Positions 46,311 to 57,386 of a stretch of 64,000 nt of DNA are shown here, piece by piece. Source of the DNA: Aporrectodea caliginosa (Eukaryota; Annelida; Clitellata; Crassiclitellata; Lumbricidae). Location of the stretch: assembly GCA_020284085.1 (NCBI GenBank), contig JACEVL010000696.1, positions 80,001 to 144,000 on the forward strand, read 5' to 3'. The position numbers were made by a program, and so were the translations under genes. Under the pieces are notes generated by a model that was not told the origin of the DNA, did not search any database, and saw only the letters and a program-made list of their open reading frames with translations. Each line of letters begins with the position of its first letter. The first letter of the stretch is position 1.

Positions 46311-46683
46311 ATGCTTCCTCACCTACTGCCTGTCTTTTGATGCGTTTTTCTCTTGTCACCCGGTTTCGTAGTCACAGAACTTCCTGGGTCTATAATGCTT
46401 CCTGGATCGCACAGCTGCATAACACAACATTAATATTTTAAAATATTTATAACTGGATTATGTAAGCATCCATTTCAGCGAATTTTAGTCTTGTTTTTTA
46501 TTCAGAGAAAAAGTAATAGAGTATTTTATTATTATGAATGGTCTACTCCATTTCATGGTATCTTATTGCATACATGACAAAGTTATTGTAAGCTGGGCTG
46601 ATGGAACTAATGCTGGATGAAATTAGAAATTAGAGTTATTAAAATAATAATAATTTACTTCAATAACAGCTGGATTGGTAAAA

Positions 46684-46811
46684 CTATTTCTTTGATTAAA
46701 TGGAAGATGGATAGATGAAATAAATTTTTGGCGTAAATGGAAACAATGACCTGTTTTATGCTTGATAAAATTTATTTCATCTATCCATCTTCCATTTAAT
46801 CAAAGAAATAG
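46684..46811. repeat. Long perfect hairpin
   Basis: CTATTTCTTTGATTAAATGG and 24 further bases (46684 to about 46727) are repeated exactly inverted at about 46768-46811, leaving a loop of about 40 bp. GAAGATGGAT/AGATGAAATA motifs inside resemble the internal repeats of the 27793-28211 element, so it is probably a folded MITE derivative. Confidence 0.85.
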
Positions 46812-48295
46812 AAAATAGAAAACCCGCTCCACTTTTGCTGTCATAACTAATATAACATTTCATTATAGCCTACGCAACAAAACATGACAATGAAGAATGA
46901 AAATTAGGCATACCAGCTCCGGAGTTACAATCTTCGGATGATAGATTATTTTTGTGTTGGGGTAAAATGACGAGACATCTAAGTAAGACACTTTAAATGA
47001 CTTTATTAACAAAACATCGACAGCTACGAAATCACTATATCATCGCTCAAAGACACTATATCTCGCATACCCGAATCGTCTGCGCAGAACGCCAGATTCG
47101 TCTCCAGGTAGTGGCTAAATCGTCGCCCCATAACGTTACTTACTTCGCTATTGCATTCGAGAAAGTATTTAACTGGTTTATGTTTGCGTGCAAGAATCAG
47201 GTTTGTTCACTTATAGTATCTACTGCATACAACCGAGAGGTTTGGCTGTAGCTACGATCTTCTGTGCAATAATCGGGTTTCTTCACTTACCTGACTAATG
47301 CGCGAAATCGTGGCACACGAGCATATAATTCTCAAATCAGGTATGTAGACTTGCCTCATTATTCTCATATTTACTCGCTCAATTTTAAAGATACCGAGCT
47401 GAAATTTACAGGATAAATGCGCCTATGTGTACTGAGCATTTTAAGCCAACTTTCCCGATTTTCAGGTAAGTCGACTTACCTGGTTATTGCACCAATGCCT
47501 TCAATTGTACTCTTGGTTTCGTGTCCGTTGAGGCCAACCAAACTGTTGTTTCGTGTGTTCGACGTGCTTCTGACTACGAAGACGTTTCTGGAACTTCTTG
47601 TCGAGGACAAGGTTGTGTGTTGCTACTAACTAATGTACTTTTATAATATACATTTTATTTAACCTAGAACGAGTTCTTTCATTCTTAGTAGTAGCACCTT
47701 ACAACATACAGTACCCTATAACCAAAGAAAACATTGCTTTTCGGCTTTGGGGACACTGTTCACCTTTCACAAAAGCATGGAGCCAGCTCAACATTTAACG
47801 ATGGCATCGTCTCCTTACGGAGCAAGGTTTATTAAACGCCACAGTGACCCAGCACAGTATACGTAGGTCGAACGCGAAATGCACAAGGCTTCAGCAATCT
47901 TTAGGGCGTTACACGCACTTGTTGGCTGGATTCCAACAGTTTAATGACATCTGAAGGGATGAAAACAGTCCCCAGATTCAGACTTGGTGCAAGAAAAAAA
48001 ACAATAATCACATTAGGGTCTACGCCTTTGATCAAAAGTCTGCAGCACTGACTACCAAAGCGTAAGGAGATCGTTTATAAGTTGCCTACGCTGCTTAACA
48101 ATTTTCTACTTTATTGGCTAAGACATTTCAACCTTAACATCAGCACTGATTATGTGAAATTGTTATAATTACTTAGTGATTGTAGTTGCGGAACAGAAAT
48201 AGCGTGCGAGTACTATATGTGAAACTTGGATTGATTGAAAACAAGATGAAATCAGCTGCAACAGATCATGCGAAGTTGGTCTATACAAACGATTA
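46812..48295. other. Spacer, no recognisable gene
   Basis: The stretch from about 47990 aligns with 55800-55920 (AAGTCTGCAGCA, GCGTAAGGAGATCGTTT), the left edge of zinc-finger unit C, and so marks the left edge of unit B. Nothing else recognised beyond the palindromic end at 47463-47492. Confidence 0.4.
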
Positions 48296-48302
48296 GTATG
48301 TA

Positions 48303-48528
48303 TGTATGTATGTATGAGCACTTGTTATAGCGCCCCTTCAAGATTTCTACTCGGAGGCGCTCCCGACTACAGCGCGGACACTGAATCGGAGTTTCACGCC
48401 GAAGCGCATGAGCAATTGCGAGTGAAGGACTTGCCCAGGGTCCCTACGCGACGGCTTGAGGTGGATTCGAACCCGCAACCCTCCGGCTGCAAGGCACCGA
48501 ACATACCCCTACACCACCGCGCCCCACT
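48303..48528 (-). mobile_element. tRNA-derived SINE, full length
   Basis: Minus-strand reading: head GGGGCGCGGTGGTGTAGGGG with B box GGGTTCGAATCC; body CCTGGGCAAGTCCTTCACTC, TCAGTGTCCGCGCTGTAGTC; 3' end GGGAGCGCCTCCGAGTAG, CTTGAAGGGGCGCTATAAC and a CATA repeat tail. Single head, so this copy defines the standard structure for the family. Confidence 0.9.
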
Positions 48529-49077
48529 AGTGCAATAATAAAAACAGTTCGATAGAGTGAAATGCCTAATTAGACACAAACATAACAGATCTATCTAAAT
48601 TGAACTAAAATGCTAGAAAAAAGCTCAAAACAAATGCAGGACCCCTGCATAATTGTGTCCAGTCCTACAGAAATAGTCAGTTGAACTGCAGTAAAGCTCT
48701 CAGTTTGAATGCATAACTGATATGCACGAAAACGTTCGTGCGTATATCATAAAGTCAATTCAGTAGCTCCACCCCTCTCTTCTACTGTGTTCACCCGTGT
48801 TACTGGTGAACGTCAATAACGTCAAATATTTCAGGTAATTTTGATTGAGACAGTAGTTTCTTCGTAGATATGCAGATCGTGAACATGTTTTTACAAATCT
48901 GACAGAGAATGCTTTCTCTCTATTTGGTGTATTTCAGACAAATTGCGTAAAATGTTTCCTGCATGACATACCTGAAATAATCGCGCGAGAATGTTCTCTG
49001 GTATAAATCTAATTTTTATGGCTTTTCTGAGTATAGATTCCAACATAATTTTGCGGACTGTAAATTTTGGAAATTTT

Positions 49078-50337
49078 TTACAGACTTGAGCCGGACACAG
49101 AATGTGTTTTTTCGTGATGAATCAGACCTGAAGCCCACGAGAACGTTTTCTGACATATCTGACAAAGGTATGGTTTCTCTCCAGTATGTCTTCTCATGTG
49201 CATCCTTAGATTACTTTTATGATTAGTTTTAAACTCACATAATTGGCAGTGGTATGGCTTCTCTCCGGTATGAATTCTTGCATGTTGTTTCAGAGTGGAA
49301 GATTGGATAAAACGCTTTCGACATACATGGCATTGGTATGGTTTTTCTCCAGTATGGATTCGAACATGATCTCGCAAATTAGAAGGTTGGAAGTAACTTT
49401 GTTTACATACCTGGCATTGGTATGGTCTCTCTCCAGTGTGGATTCTAACATGAGTTTTCAGTTTTGAAGATGTGGAAAATGTTTTTTTACAAACAATACA
49501 CAGAAAATGTTTCTCTTCAGAGTGGGTTTTTTCATGACTCTTCATACCTGAAATGTCTGAGAATATCTTCTGACATACCCGGCAAGGGTATGGTTTCTCT
49601 CCAGTATGTGTTCTCATATGACACTTTAGATAACCGTTATACTTAGTTTTAAACTCACATAACTGGCATTGGTACGGTTTCACTCCGGTATGAATTCTTG
49701 CATGATCTGTTAGACTGGAACTGTGGGTAAATCGCTTTTGACACATTTGGCATTGGAAAGGCATCTCTCCAGTATGGATTCTTGCATGACGTCTTATATG
49801 GGAACGATCAGAAAAACATTTTTGACACATTTGGCATTGGTAAGGCATCTCTCTAGAATGGATTCTAGCATGAGAAGTTAGATGTGAAGTTTGAGAAAAC
49901 CGCCTTTGACATACCTGGCATTGATAAGGCCTCTTTCCAGTATGGATTCTTATATGGCTCTGTAGACTGCAAGAATGAGAAAATGTTTTGTTACATACCT
50001 CACACTGAAATGGCTTCTCTCCAGTATGGGTCCTAGTGTGTGTTTTCAGATTATAAGAGTTTGCGAATGTTTTCTCACATACCAGGCAAATGTGTGCCTT
50101 TTCTGCAGTATGGATTCTCAAGGGGTTGTGTAGGTTACATTTGTGCTTAAATATCTGTTGGCAAAACTCGCATTCGTGTGTTTTTGGTTTGGATTGACTT
50201 TTCTTGTTTTCCTTCGTATGACTAGGCCTATCAAGCGAAAATGATTTCTGACATAGCTGAGAACTCTCTGTCTTTGCTTGCGTTGCATTTCCGGTGGAGT
50301 CTCCTAAAGAATGCTGGAAAGAAATGTTTTTCGACAT
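49078..50337 (-). CDS. C2H2 zinc-finger protein, copy B (13 fingers)
   Basis: A 419-residue frame from the ATG at 50337-50335 (MSKNISFQHS), the start shared with copy C. The open frame continues upstream to a possible acceptor at 50474, so an extra 5' exon is possible. A short Lys/Ser/Gln-rich N-terminus is followed by 13 tandem C2H2 fingers with TGEKP-type linkers. Finger 1 has Pro where the first zinc-binding His should be (CNLHNPLRIH against CNLHNHMRIH in copy C) and is probably not folded. Compared with copy C it lacks five fingers from the middle of the array; fingers 7-13 pair with C's 12-18. No KRAB, BTB or other effector domain. A nuclear DNA-binding protein is inferred. Confidence 0.9.
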   Translation of the reverse strand: MSKNISFQHSLGDSTGNATQAKTESSQLCQKSFSLDRPSHTKENKKSQSKPKTHECEFCQQIFKHKCNLHNPLRIHTAEKAHICLVCEKTFANSYNLKTHTRTHTGEKPFQCEVCNKTFSHSCSLQSHIRIHTGKRPYQCQVCQRRFSQTSHLTSHARIHSREMPYQCQMCQKCFSDRSHIRRHARIHTGEMPFQCQMCQKRFTHSSSLTDHARIHTGVKPYQCQLCEFKTKYNGYLKCHMRTHTGEKPYPCRVCQKIFSDISGMKSHEKTHSEEKHFLCIVCKKTFSTSSKLKTHVRIHTGERPYQCQVCKQSYFQPSNLRDHVRIHTGEKPYQCHVCRKRFIQSSTLKQHARIHTGEKPYHCQLCEFKTNHKSNLRMHMRRHTGEKPYLCQICQKTFSWASGLIHHEKTHSVSGSSL

Positions 50338-50732
50338 CAGTGATATTATGTATTGTCTGAGTTTGTGCTTAAGATTTGATTTTTGTACAAAGCCAGAGTT
50401 GAAACTCTTATCCTTTTGCAAGTCTGTGTTGATGGGAATTATTGTCCAACTCGCCAGTTGTTTGTCTTTTCGGTCTGAAGTTCAGTGAGAATTCAGTGGC
50501 AATCTAAAACAGTAAATTTATTATTTTTCTTACATTTATTTCTTCATATTGTTAACCAAAGAAAAAAATCCTCGAAGTCGCAATATACAATACACACCTG
50601 GGGAAGAGAATAAGAATTATATAGCCTATTACACGTTATCAATTTGCAAAGACGATTGCAATGGACACAATGAACACGATTTCACAGTCCGTATTCCATT
50701 ATCTGGTATTGTCCGGCACACTGCATTCAAAG

Positions 50733-51608
50733 CAGAGATGGTTAACTAATTGATTAGATGCTAATCAATTAGCCAATCGATTAGACAAACAGCTAATTCT
50801 AATTCTAATCAATTAGCTGTCAACTGATGCTAATTCTAATTTAATTGATTAGCAATTTACAGCTAATTCTAATCGAAAATCGATTAGCTGATCGATTAGA
50901 TGTTTGAATATTAAGCTGAGAACGCATTCATTAAGAATGAGTTTATTAATATTGAGTTTGAAGAATATACTTAATTACTTATTTATCTGAGGGCTGTTTC
51001 AAACTTCCAATTATCTATTCATGACTAAGTGTCCATTCTGCTCATGTAGCACTGAACGATTTGCTCGTCTTTATGTTCTTCATCTAAAGCATCAGTGTTC
51101 TGCAACCTCAGCTGCCATGGAACGCATATTTAGTTCTGTTGGCCTAATTGTAAACGCTAGGCACAAGTAGGCTAAGTGATCCTCTAATTCAAGACATGGT
51201 AATTGCAAATTGCAATACTGAACTTATGCAGCTGCAATGTCAATAACTGCATCATGTATTGACCGATGAGGTGTTGCTTGCTGGTTTGTGGACTGTTCTC
51301 ACATGTAGCAGTTGTGCAGCTTTAGGTGTTGCAATAGGCTACAGCTTTAGGTATTGTAATAGGCTACAGCAAACTTGCTGTAGTAACTTGCTGTGCTTTG
51401 ATTAAAATTTGACAAATTCATGAAGGAAATATATACACTGTATCAAACTATCGATATCTAATTCTAATTGCTAATCGATTAGCTGCTGATAATTCTAATT
51501 CTAATCGATTAGCTAGAAGATTTTACTAATTCTAATTCCAATCGATTAGCAAATTTTGATAGCTAATTCTAATGGATTAGCAATTCTAGCTAATCGTACC
51601 CATCTCTG
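50733..51608 (+). mobile_element. Non-autonomous hAT element with AATTAGC repeats
   Basis: Both ends start CAGAGATGG when read inward. The 8-bp flanks are ATTCAAAG (50725-50732) and ATTTAAAG (51609-51616), one mismatch. Next to each end are dense repeats of ATTAGCTAATTCTAAT / CGATTAGC type (50750-50905 and 51460-51590), many in inverted pairs. A transposase C-terminus survives in the middle. Confidence 0.85.
51090..51244 (+). pseudogene. hAT transposase C-terminal remnant
   Basis: SATSAAMERIFSSVGLIVNA is the hallmark start of the hAT dimerisation domain. After a stop and shift, LSDPLIQDMVIANCNTEL continues it. The rest of the gene is absent. Confidence 0.8.
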
Positions 51609-51616
51609 ATTTAAAG

Positions 51617-52075
51617 GAATGTGCATGTATTTTAAATCGTAAGAATCATAGTTGGCTGATTCTACAATAGCACTGTGTAGGATTTTATTACTTTTCGCTT
51701 CACAACCAGTCGAAAACCAAATAGAAGCTTCTGAATAATCGACAAGTCTAAAAAGTTGGTGGAGTATTAACATCTGGAAACATAATACCATAAATGGAGT
51801 TTGTTTAACAAACAGTTGTAGAAGAATTATCTCTACTGTCAAGCAACAGATTTATAAAAGATTTAAGTGTAATTTTGCATAAGCCTGGTACATGTAGGGA
51901 AAGTAGCCTGGTACATGTAGGGAAAGTACATAACGACAACTGTGTTGCAAGTTGAAGTCATTGAGCACCATCTTCCAGAAGGAGTAGGAAGCTGAAATTT
52001 TCTCTGAATAATACAAATGACAAGTATAATTTATATATATGTATGTATTGTATGTATGTATGTATGCATGTATGT
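51617..52075. other. Spacer, no gene; short direct repeat
   Basis: AGCCTGGTACATGTAGGGAA is repeated directly at about 51882 and 51906. A TATG microsatellite lies at 52038-52078 next to the SINE. Nothing else recognised. Confidence 0.5.
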
Positions 52076-52081
52076 ATGCGC

Positions 52082-52267
52082 ATTTGTTATAGCGCCCCTT
52101 CAAGATTTCTACTCAGAGGCGCTCCCGAATACAGCGCGGACACTGAATCGGAGTTTCCCGCCGAAGCGCATGAGCAATTGCAAGGTACGCGGCGGCTTGA
52201 GGTGGATTCGAACCCGCAACCATCCGGTTGCAAGGCACCGAACAAATCCCTACACCACCGCGCCCCA
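52082..52267 (-). mobile_element. tRNA-derived SINE with internal deletion
   Basis: Same family as 48303-48528, but the stretch between the GCAATTGC body motif and the tRNA head is shortened by about 40 bp. B box GGGTTCGAATCC is intact. The TATG tail lies to its left. Confidence 0.85.
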
Positions 52268-52399
52268 CAAGTGTAAAAGATGTAGAGGGTGTCTTGGTTT
52301 CCGGATTGACTTTTATTTTTTTACCACCCTAACGCACAGTTTAGGCTACATAAACATTATAGGCCTACACTATCTGTTACAAGAACAGATTTCGAAAGT

Positions 52400-52900
52400 T
52401 TAAACGATTGCAGCCAAAGCGGAAGAATAACCTAGAGAACAATTTAAGTCTTATTGCTTAAGCATTCTATACGTAGAATTGCAGAACCCCGCGAGAAGTC
52501 AGTGTCAAATAGAAAAACAACACGAAATGAATACTTCAGCATACATTCCCGATTAAAAGTAATTTTTAGCGATATCTTAAGGATGTAAAGTGCATTAAAA
52601 TTATTAAGAGAAGAAATTTAGGAAATTTACCCTTAGGCCCCTATACATTGTAGCATGAATCTTGACGAACAAAACCAACGACGTATTTGCAAACAATATT
52701 AATTGCGGTCCGCTAGATTTCAGGCTTTACACTGATAACTATAAGATAATTATACGATTATAAGGAAAAAATTCTGAAAACTGATTGATAGTTGCACGAT
52801 TAACATCTAGTATGAATTTTTAAACAGTAGATTTGTAACCTTATCTAGTGGAGACGGTCGTTGATATTAGTGACGTAATCATTCTTGGTGCTTGGTCAAT
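52400..52900. repeat. Duplicated upstream flank of zinc-finger units, copy 1
   Basis: Aligns with 59830-60300 (GTAAAGTGCATTAAAATT, AACAGTAGATTTGTAACCTT, GATATTAGTGACGT) and with the split copy at 53190-53335 plus 54415-54570. No coding frame seen. Probably promoter-proximal DNA of the duplicated unit. Confidence 0.75.
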
Positions 52901-53189
52901 GGTCAGGGCTAGGGTTAGTGTCGTCATTAGAAGACAGATAGAAAGGCTACGACAATGCTATTATAATAAAGGCTATGACATAATGTGTCTTATGAAAAAG
53001 TTACCTCTAGAAATATATAGTCCGCGTTCATTTTGGGTCATAGCCTGCGTTTATTTCGGGTCAACCAATGGGAACATGCGTAAATATGCTGCGTGCGGCC
53101 AATGCGAACATGCGTAAAGATGCTGCGTATAAGACGAATCGTTGCGGTATATCGGAAAAGTTGAGCCCCCGATTCTATAAGCTTGCCAA

Positions 53190-54720
53190 AATATTAAGAG
53201 AAGAAATTTAGGAAGATTACCCTTACGTACCCTGCATCTTGACGAACAAAACCAACGACGTAGCCTTTGCAAACAATATTAATGCAAAACACAATATTAA
53301 TTGCGGTCCGCTAGATTTCAGGCTTTATAATTCAATTCAATTCAATTCAATTCAATTTATTTTCCTGTAACCGACAACATATTTACAATTATGGCAGTTA
53401 TCATTCAACAACGTTCCGGTTACCAAGTGGAGGACCCTGATTGAAGGGATGGATTATCCCGCTAAATAGGGCCACCCAGGTAGGCCTAATGAAATAAAAA
53501 GTCTCAATAACACATGACAGCAAGCTTGCTTTCGGAGACAGGAATTAAACAAAAATTAGAATGACTTAACTAATAGAACTTAACTAAACACCCATAACAG
53601 CAAATAGCATTCATTCAAATGTCTAGATGAATCAGATATTGGCGTAATTTATTCTTAAATATTTGTAAAGCAGTCAATTATCGGATCCATAGGGGAATAT
53701 TGTTCCATATCTTAGCCCCAGCGAATCTAATGGAAAACAGTCGAGTATTTGTGTGGGCAAAGGGCTGTCGATACAACTCGGTGCTTCTAGTGGGATAGGA
53801 ATGTAGGCTATTTCAGAGGTAAGGAGAAAAAGGTTTTGGTATATAGCTGGTAGGCTAATAGATTGTGCTCATACCGATACATGAATTCGCCTACTTGCGC
53901 TATCCTAATCTGTTCAACAGTTAGGATTTTCAATTAAAGAAACGACTTGCTGGTGTGACATCCGTAGGGAGTGCCAGCAATGAATCGGACAGCTCGCTTT
54001 TGGAGGATGGTCAGCCTTTGCAGGTTTGACTTGTACGTAGAGGCCCAGATTAAGTTACAATAACCAAGGTAGGGATATATCAGCGAGTAATAAAGCGTTA
54101 ATCGAACTTTGGGTGGCAGAAGATAAGAGGCACGATTTAGGATCCCCATGTTCTTTGCTATTTTGGAGGAGATTGTCTACGACAGATGCTGGTCCAGTAT
54201 TACTCCTAGAAACTTGGATGACGTCACCTGAGTAATTGGGTTACCATCGATGCATAGTGTTTTTGAGTCAGAGGGACAATTTTTTTTATGAGACCTAAAT
54301 AATACATAATAATTGGTCTTATCAAGATTGAGAGATAATTTATTGGCACGAAACCAGTTGGCAATCAGAGCAAGCTCAGCATTCACTTTTTGATATGTGA
54401 TAACTTGATTTGATAATGATAAATATAAGGGAAAAAATTCTGAAAACTGATTGATAGTTGCAAGATTAACATCTATAAATTTTTAAACAGTAGATTTGTA
54501 ACCTTATCTAGTGTAGACAGTCGCTGATATTAGTGACGTATTCATTCTTTGTGCTTAACATGCCAACAAGGAGTTTATATTAAATTACAAGAGTGTCAAA
54601 TTCACTTCTGACGCAGTCTTATAGTACTGTTCGAATTCAGAAGTTTGATTTTGCATTCAACAAAACTGACGATTTTATATTCAATTTTGCGAGTTACTAA
54701 CACGGCAAAAGTTTCAGGTA
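53190..54720. repeat. Second copy of the upstream flank, interrupted by a LINE
   Basis: 53190-53335 and 54415-54720 are the two halves of another copy of the 52400-52900 / 59830-60470 segment. The LINE at 53333-54415 sits between GGCTTTATAA and GATAATGATAAATATAAGG, where copy 59830 runs through without interruption. Confidence 0.75.
53333..54415 (-). pseudogene. 5'-truncated LINE (same family as 34165-34962)
   Basis: On the minus strand 54386-54180 encodes ANWFRANKLSLNLDKTNYYV and KFLGVILD, then 54149-53934 gives LTLYYSLIYPYLGYCNLIWA and LQKRAVRFIAGTP. Stops and shifts separate the blocks. It ends in a (TTGAA)n tail at 53332-53357. Confidence 0.85.
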
Positions 54721-55800
54721 GGAAACAATTTTTTATGTCCAACGAATTATTTGCACTGCATTCTTTCAAATCGTTTATTAATTTTCATAAAGAAGCAGCA
54801 GCTTTTCGCTCAGGTTATCCAATAACAGGTTATGTTATGCACACACAGTCATGCCTGCAAAACTAAGGAGTCTGTCTATCGGCGCAGGTGAAGGAGGGGA
54901 ACATTATATTGTATAAATGATTTCCTCAATTTTGAGTAGCTGCGAAACAGCATAAAGTTCTTACTTCTTACAAGAGTGACAGTAACAATCCTTATCGTTT
55001 ACAATCCTTATCGTTTACATTTGTTCCCAGATTTCTAATTCATTTTTTCATGTTGAAAACTTGTCGACACTGTGTAGGCTACGTTGCACCGCTTAAACCT
55101 TAACTCTGCCAACATTTCTGAGGACATTAGACAGGCTAGGACTCATATGATATAACGCCGGTGAATAAGCTGGTCTCCATGACGCGGTTTTTGAATGGTG
55201 CTGAGAAATTTCAGTGATTCACATTATACATATTTATACATTATAATGTTTACACCATCGAAGACATTGTAAGGGTAAGATGCGAAATCAGTCACGCATC
55301 GATTCTTAAGTCCCTCTAACAGTTAGAAAACTTCGATTGAATTCATCGAATTCTTCCTTCGTCCTCTGTAATCCAGCGATTGATTTTAGTTATTCCGGCA
55401 TTCAAACTCCTTCATCCACCGTGCATAGCAGCCCATCCTTCATACGAGCCCTTCTCTCCAGATAAGGTCTTAGAAACATATGACACCTGTGAGAGTGAGA
55501 TTTTATTATGGAGTCTTACGTTGAGATCGAAAGGACACAAGAGTGACAGTAACAATCTGATAGCAACATATAAATGGCAAATGCGTCCAACAGGCTTCTT
55601 CTAGACAATCGAGAGACCGGGAATCGTTCCTGGCAAGACCCTGGCATGCTCGCAGTGCGCGATGTTTCCAACCAGCAGGAATCTTTTGTCTGAATCGTCT
55701 CCGACAGTGGGTTGTGCATCCTTCGACGGTCTAGCTCCGCGCTACAACATGCGCTGTGTAGGGAATGCTCGGCATCCTCCTGAGGCGCCACCGCTGGCAG
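54721..55800. other. Spacer, no recognisable gene
   Basis: Short frames only, none with a domain. The 55516-55830 minus-strand frame has no recognised feature. Confidence 0.4.
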
Positions 55801-56089
55801 GCATCGAACTTCATCTCCACCTTTGCTCAAAAGTCTGCAGCATGTAGGCCTACTGCCAATGCGTAAGGAGATCGTTTCAAAGTTGGTTACGCTGGTTAAT
55901 AATTTTACAGTTATACACGGACTTTCCCGCTATTATACCTGACAGATTATTGTGTGCCGAGTTCATAGGTTGCAAGTCTCAACTGCGATCTGCCGCTCAT
56001 TACAATCTAGGATGGCAGAAGAGACATGGGGTTTAGAGTAAGGACATTCGCCGCATCTGACCCAACATGCTGATTGAATAGTTCAAATA

Positions 56090-56300
56090 AAAGGAAATGA
56101 ATGCTTTTCTGCCTGGTGTGCTTCGAGAATCGAGATCCTGAGATAAGGCTCGTGCGTTTAAAAAGGATGTTGAAGACTCATTTGTTTATGTCATCTTTTT
56201 AGCAGCTGTTGAAGCGCATTTGCAATAATGCTTATTTTCATGATCTTGCGCTTCACAATTCGACTTATAATTACAATAATGGAAAGCCGTTAAAATCAAC
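56090..56300 (+). repeat. Possible LINE C-terminal fragment
   Basis: Plus strand reads FKRMLKTHLFMSSF followed by a stop; FKxxLKTHLF is the usual end of CR1-type LINE proteins. Too short to place in a clade. Confidence 0.45.
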
Positions 56301-56579
56301 AGTAAATAAATTTTACAGCGCACTTAAAGTAGCCTACTATTTGTAGACTCGTTTACTCTATACATTCTATACCTGAAGAATAAGGGAATGGAGTTTTACT
56401 GGTAATACCATCAGAGAACAATAGTTTTGTTTAAGATCATTGACAGTTGACGGCTTTTTAAAAACTATTTAGTCGGGCGCAAACTAATGTAGAAAAAACT
56501 GAAACACAAAACCTGTAAATTCATACAAGAGATGATCTATATATCGGTCTATTCTACTTGTCACTTTGTTGTGGGCAAG

Positions 56580-57386
56580 ACACGGATGCTATATTTCTAA
56601 GAGTCTTACCGGTTAACTATGACAAATTAAGATCAACAAACTTTATTTACTAAGACAACTGCAAACAGCATCGCTACAATGAGCACTGATTATGTGAAAT
56701 TGTTGCAATTAGGCTACTTTGTGACTGCACTTACAGAACAGTAAGAGTGCGAGAGAATTGCTATGTAATGCATGATTTAAGTGAAAACAACACGAAAACA
56801 GCTACAGTAGATCGTGTGAAGCTTTTCCTCAATGCAATACTATCACACAGTTCGATAGAATTAAAATGACTAATTAGACACACGCGTAATATCTACCTAA
56901 ACCGAACTAAAACTGTTCCAGAAACGCAAATCAAATGCAAACTCCTTGCATATGCCAAGTCCTACAGGAATAGTCAGTTGAACTGTAGTAAAGCTCTTAC
57001 TTTGAATGCCTAACCGATATGCACGAATTTGTTAGTGCGCATCATCATAGATTGAGTAGCTCCACACTTCCATTTATCTTTTTCGTTAACCAACTGTTAT
57101 TGACGCTCGTCAATATGAAAATAAAAAATTTCAGGTAATTTCTAGTTGAGACTTTTGTTTCTTTGTAGGCTTCAATATCGCGAAAATGTTTTTGTACAAA
57201 CCTCTCCATTTAGAGTTCATTCGTGTATTTCAGATGACTTGCGTAAAAATGTTTCCGGATAGGCCCTATACATGAAATAATAGCGCGAGAATGATCTCTG
57301 GTATAACTGGGATTTTAATGACTTTTCTGAAGTACGTCTATCAACAAAATTTTGCGGACTGTAAATGTTAGAATTTTTTACAAACT
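56580..57386. repeat. 3' flank of zinc-finger copy C, shared with copies A and B
   Basis: Aligns with 41690-42880 (after removing its SINE) and with 48140-49077 (after removing its SINE). It carries the empty target sites of both SINE insertions. Confidence 0.75.

Larger units (their letters stand above)
43229..47492. mobile_element. 4.3-kb sequence bounded by an 18-bp inverted repeat
   Basis: GTGCAATAACCAGGTAAG at 43229-43246 recurs exactly inverted at 47475-47492. CCTGGTTATTGCAC, part of the same motif, is repeated in the 74-bp array near the left end, and a 20-bp perfect palindrome sits at the right end (47463-47482). The interior has a transposon-type coding fragment, a long minisatellite and a 44-bp hairpin. 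No target duplication is evident, so the element boundaries are provisional. Confidence 0.5.
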
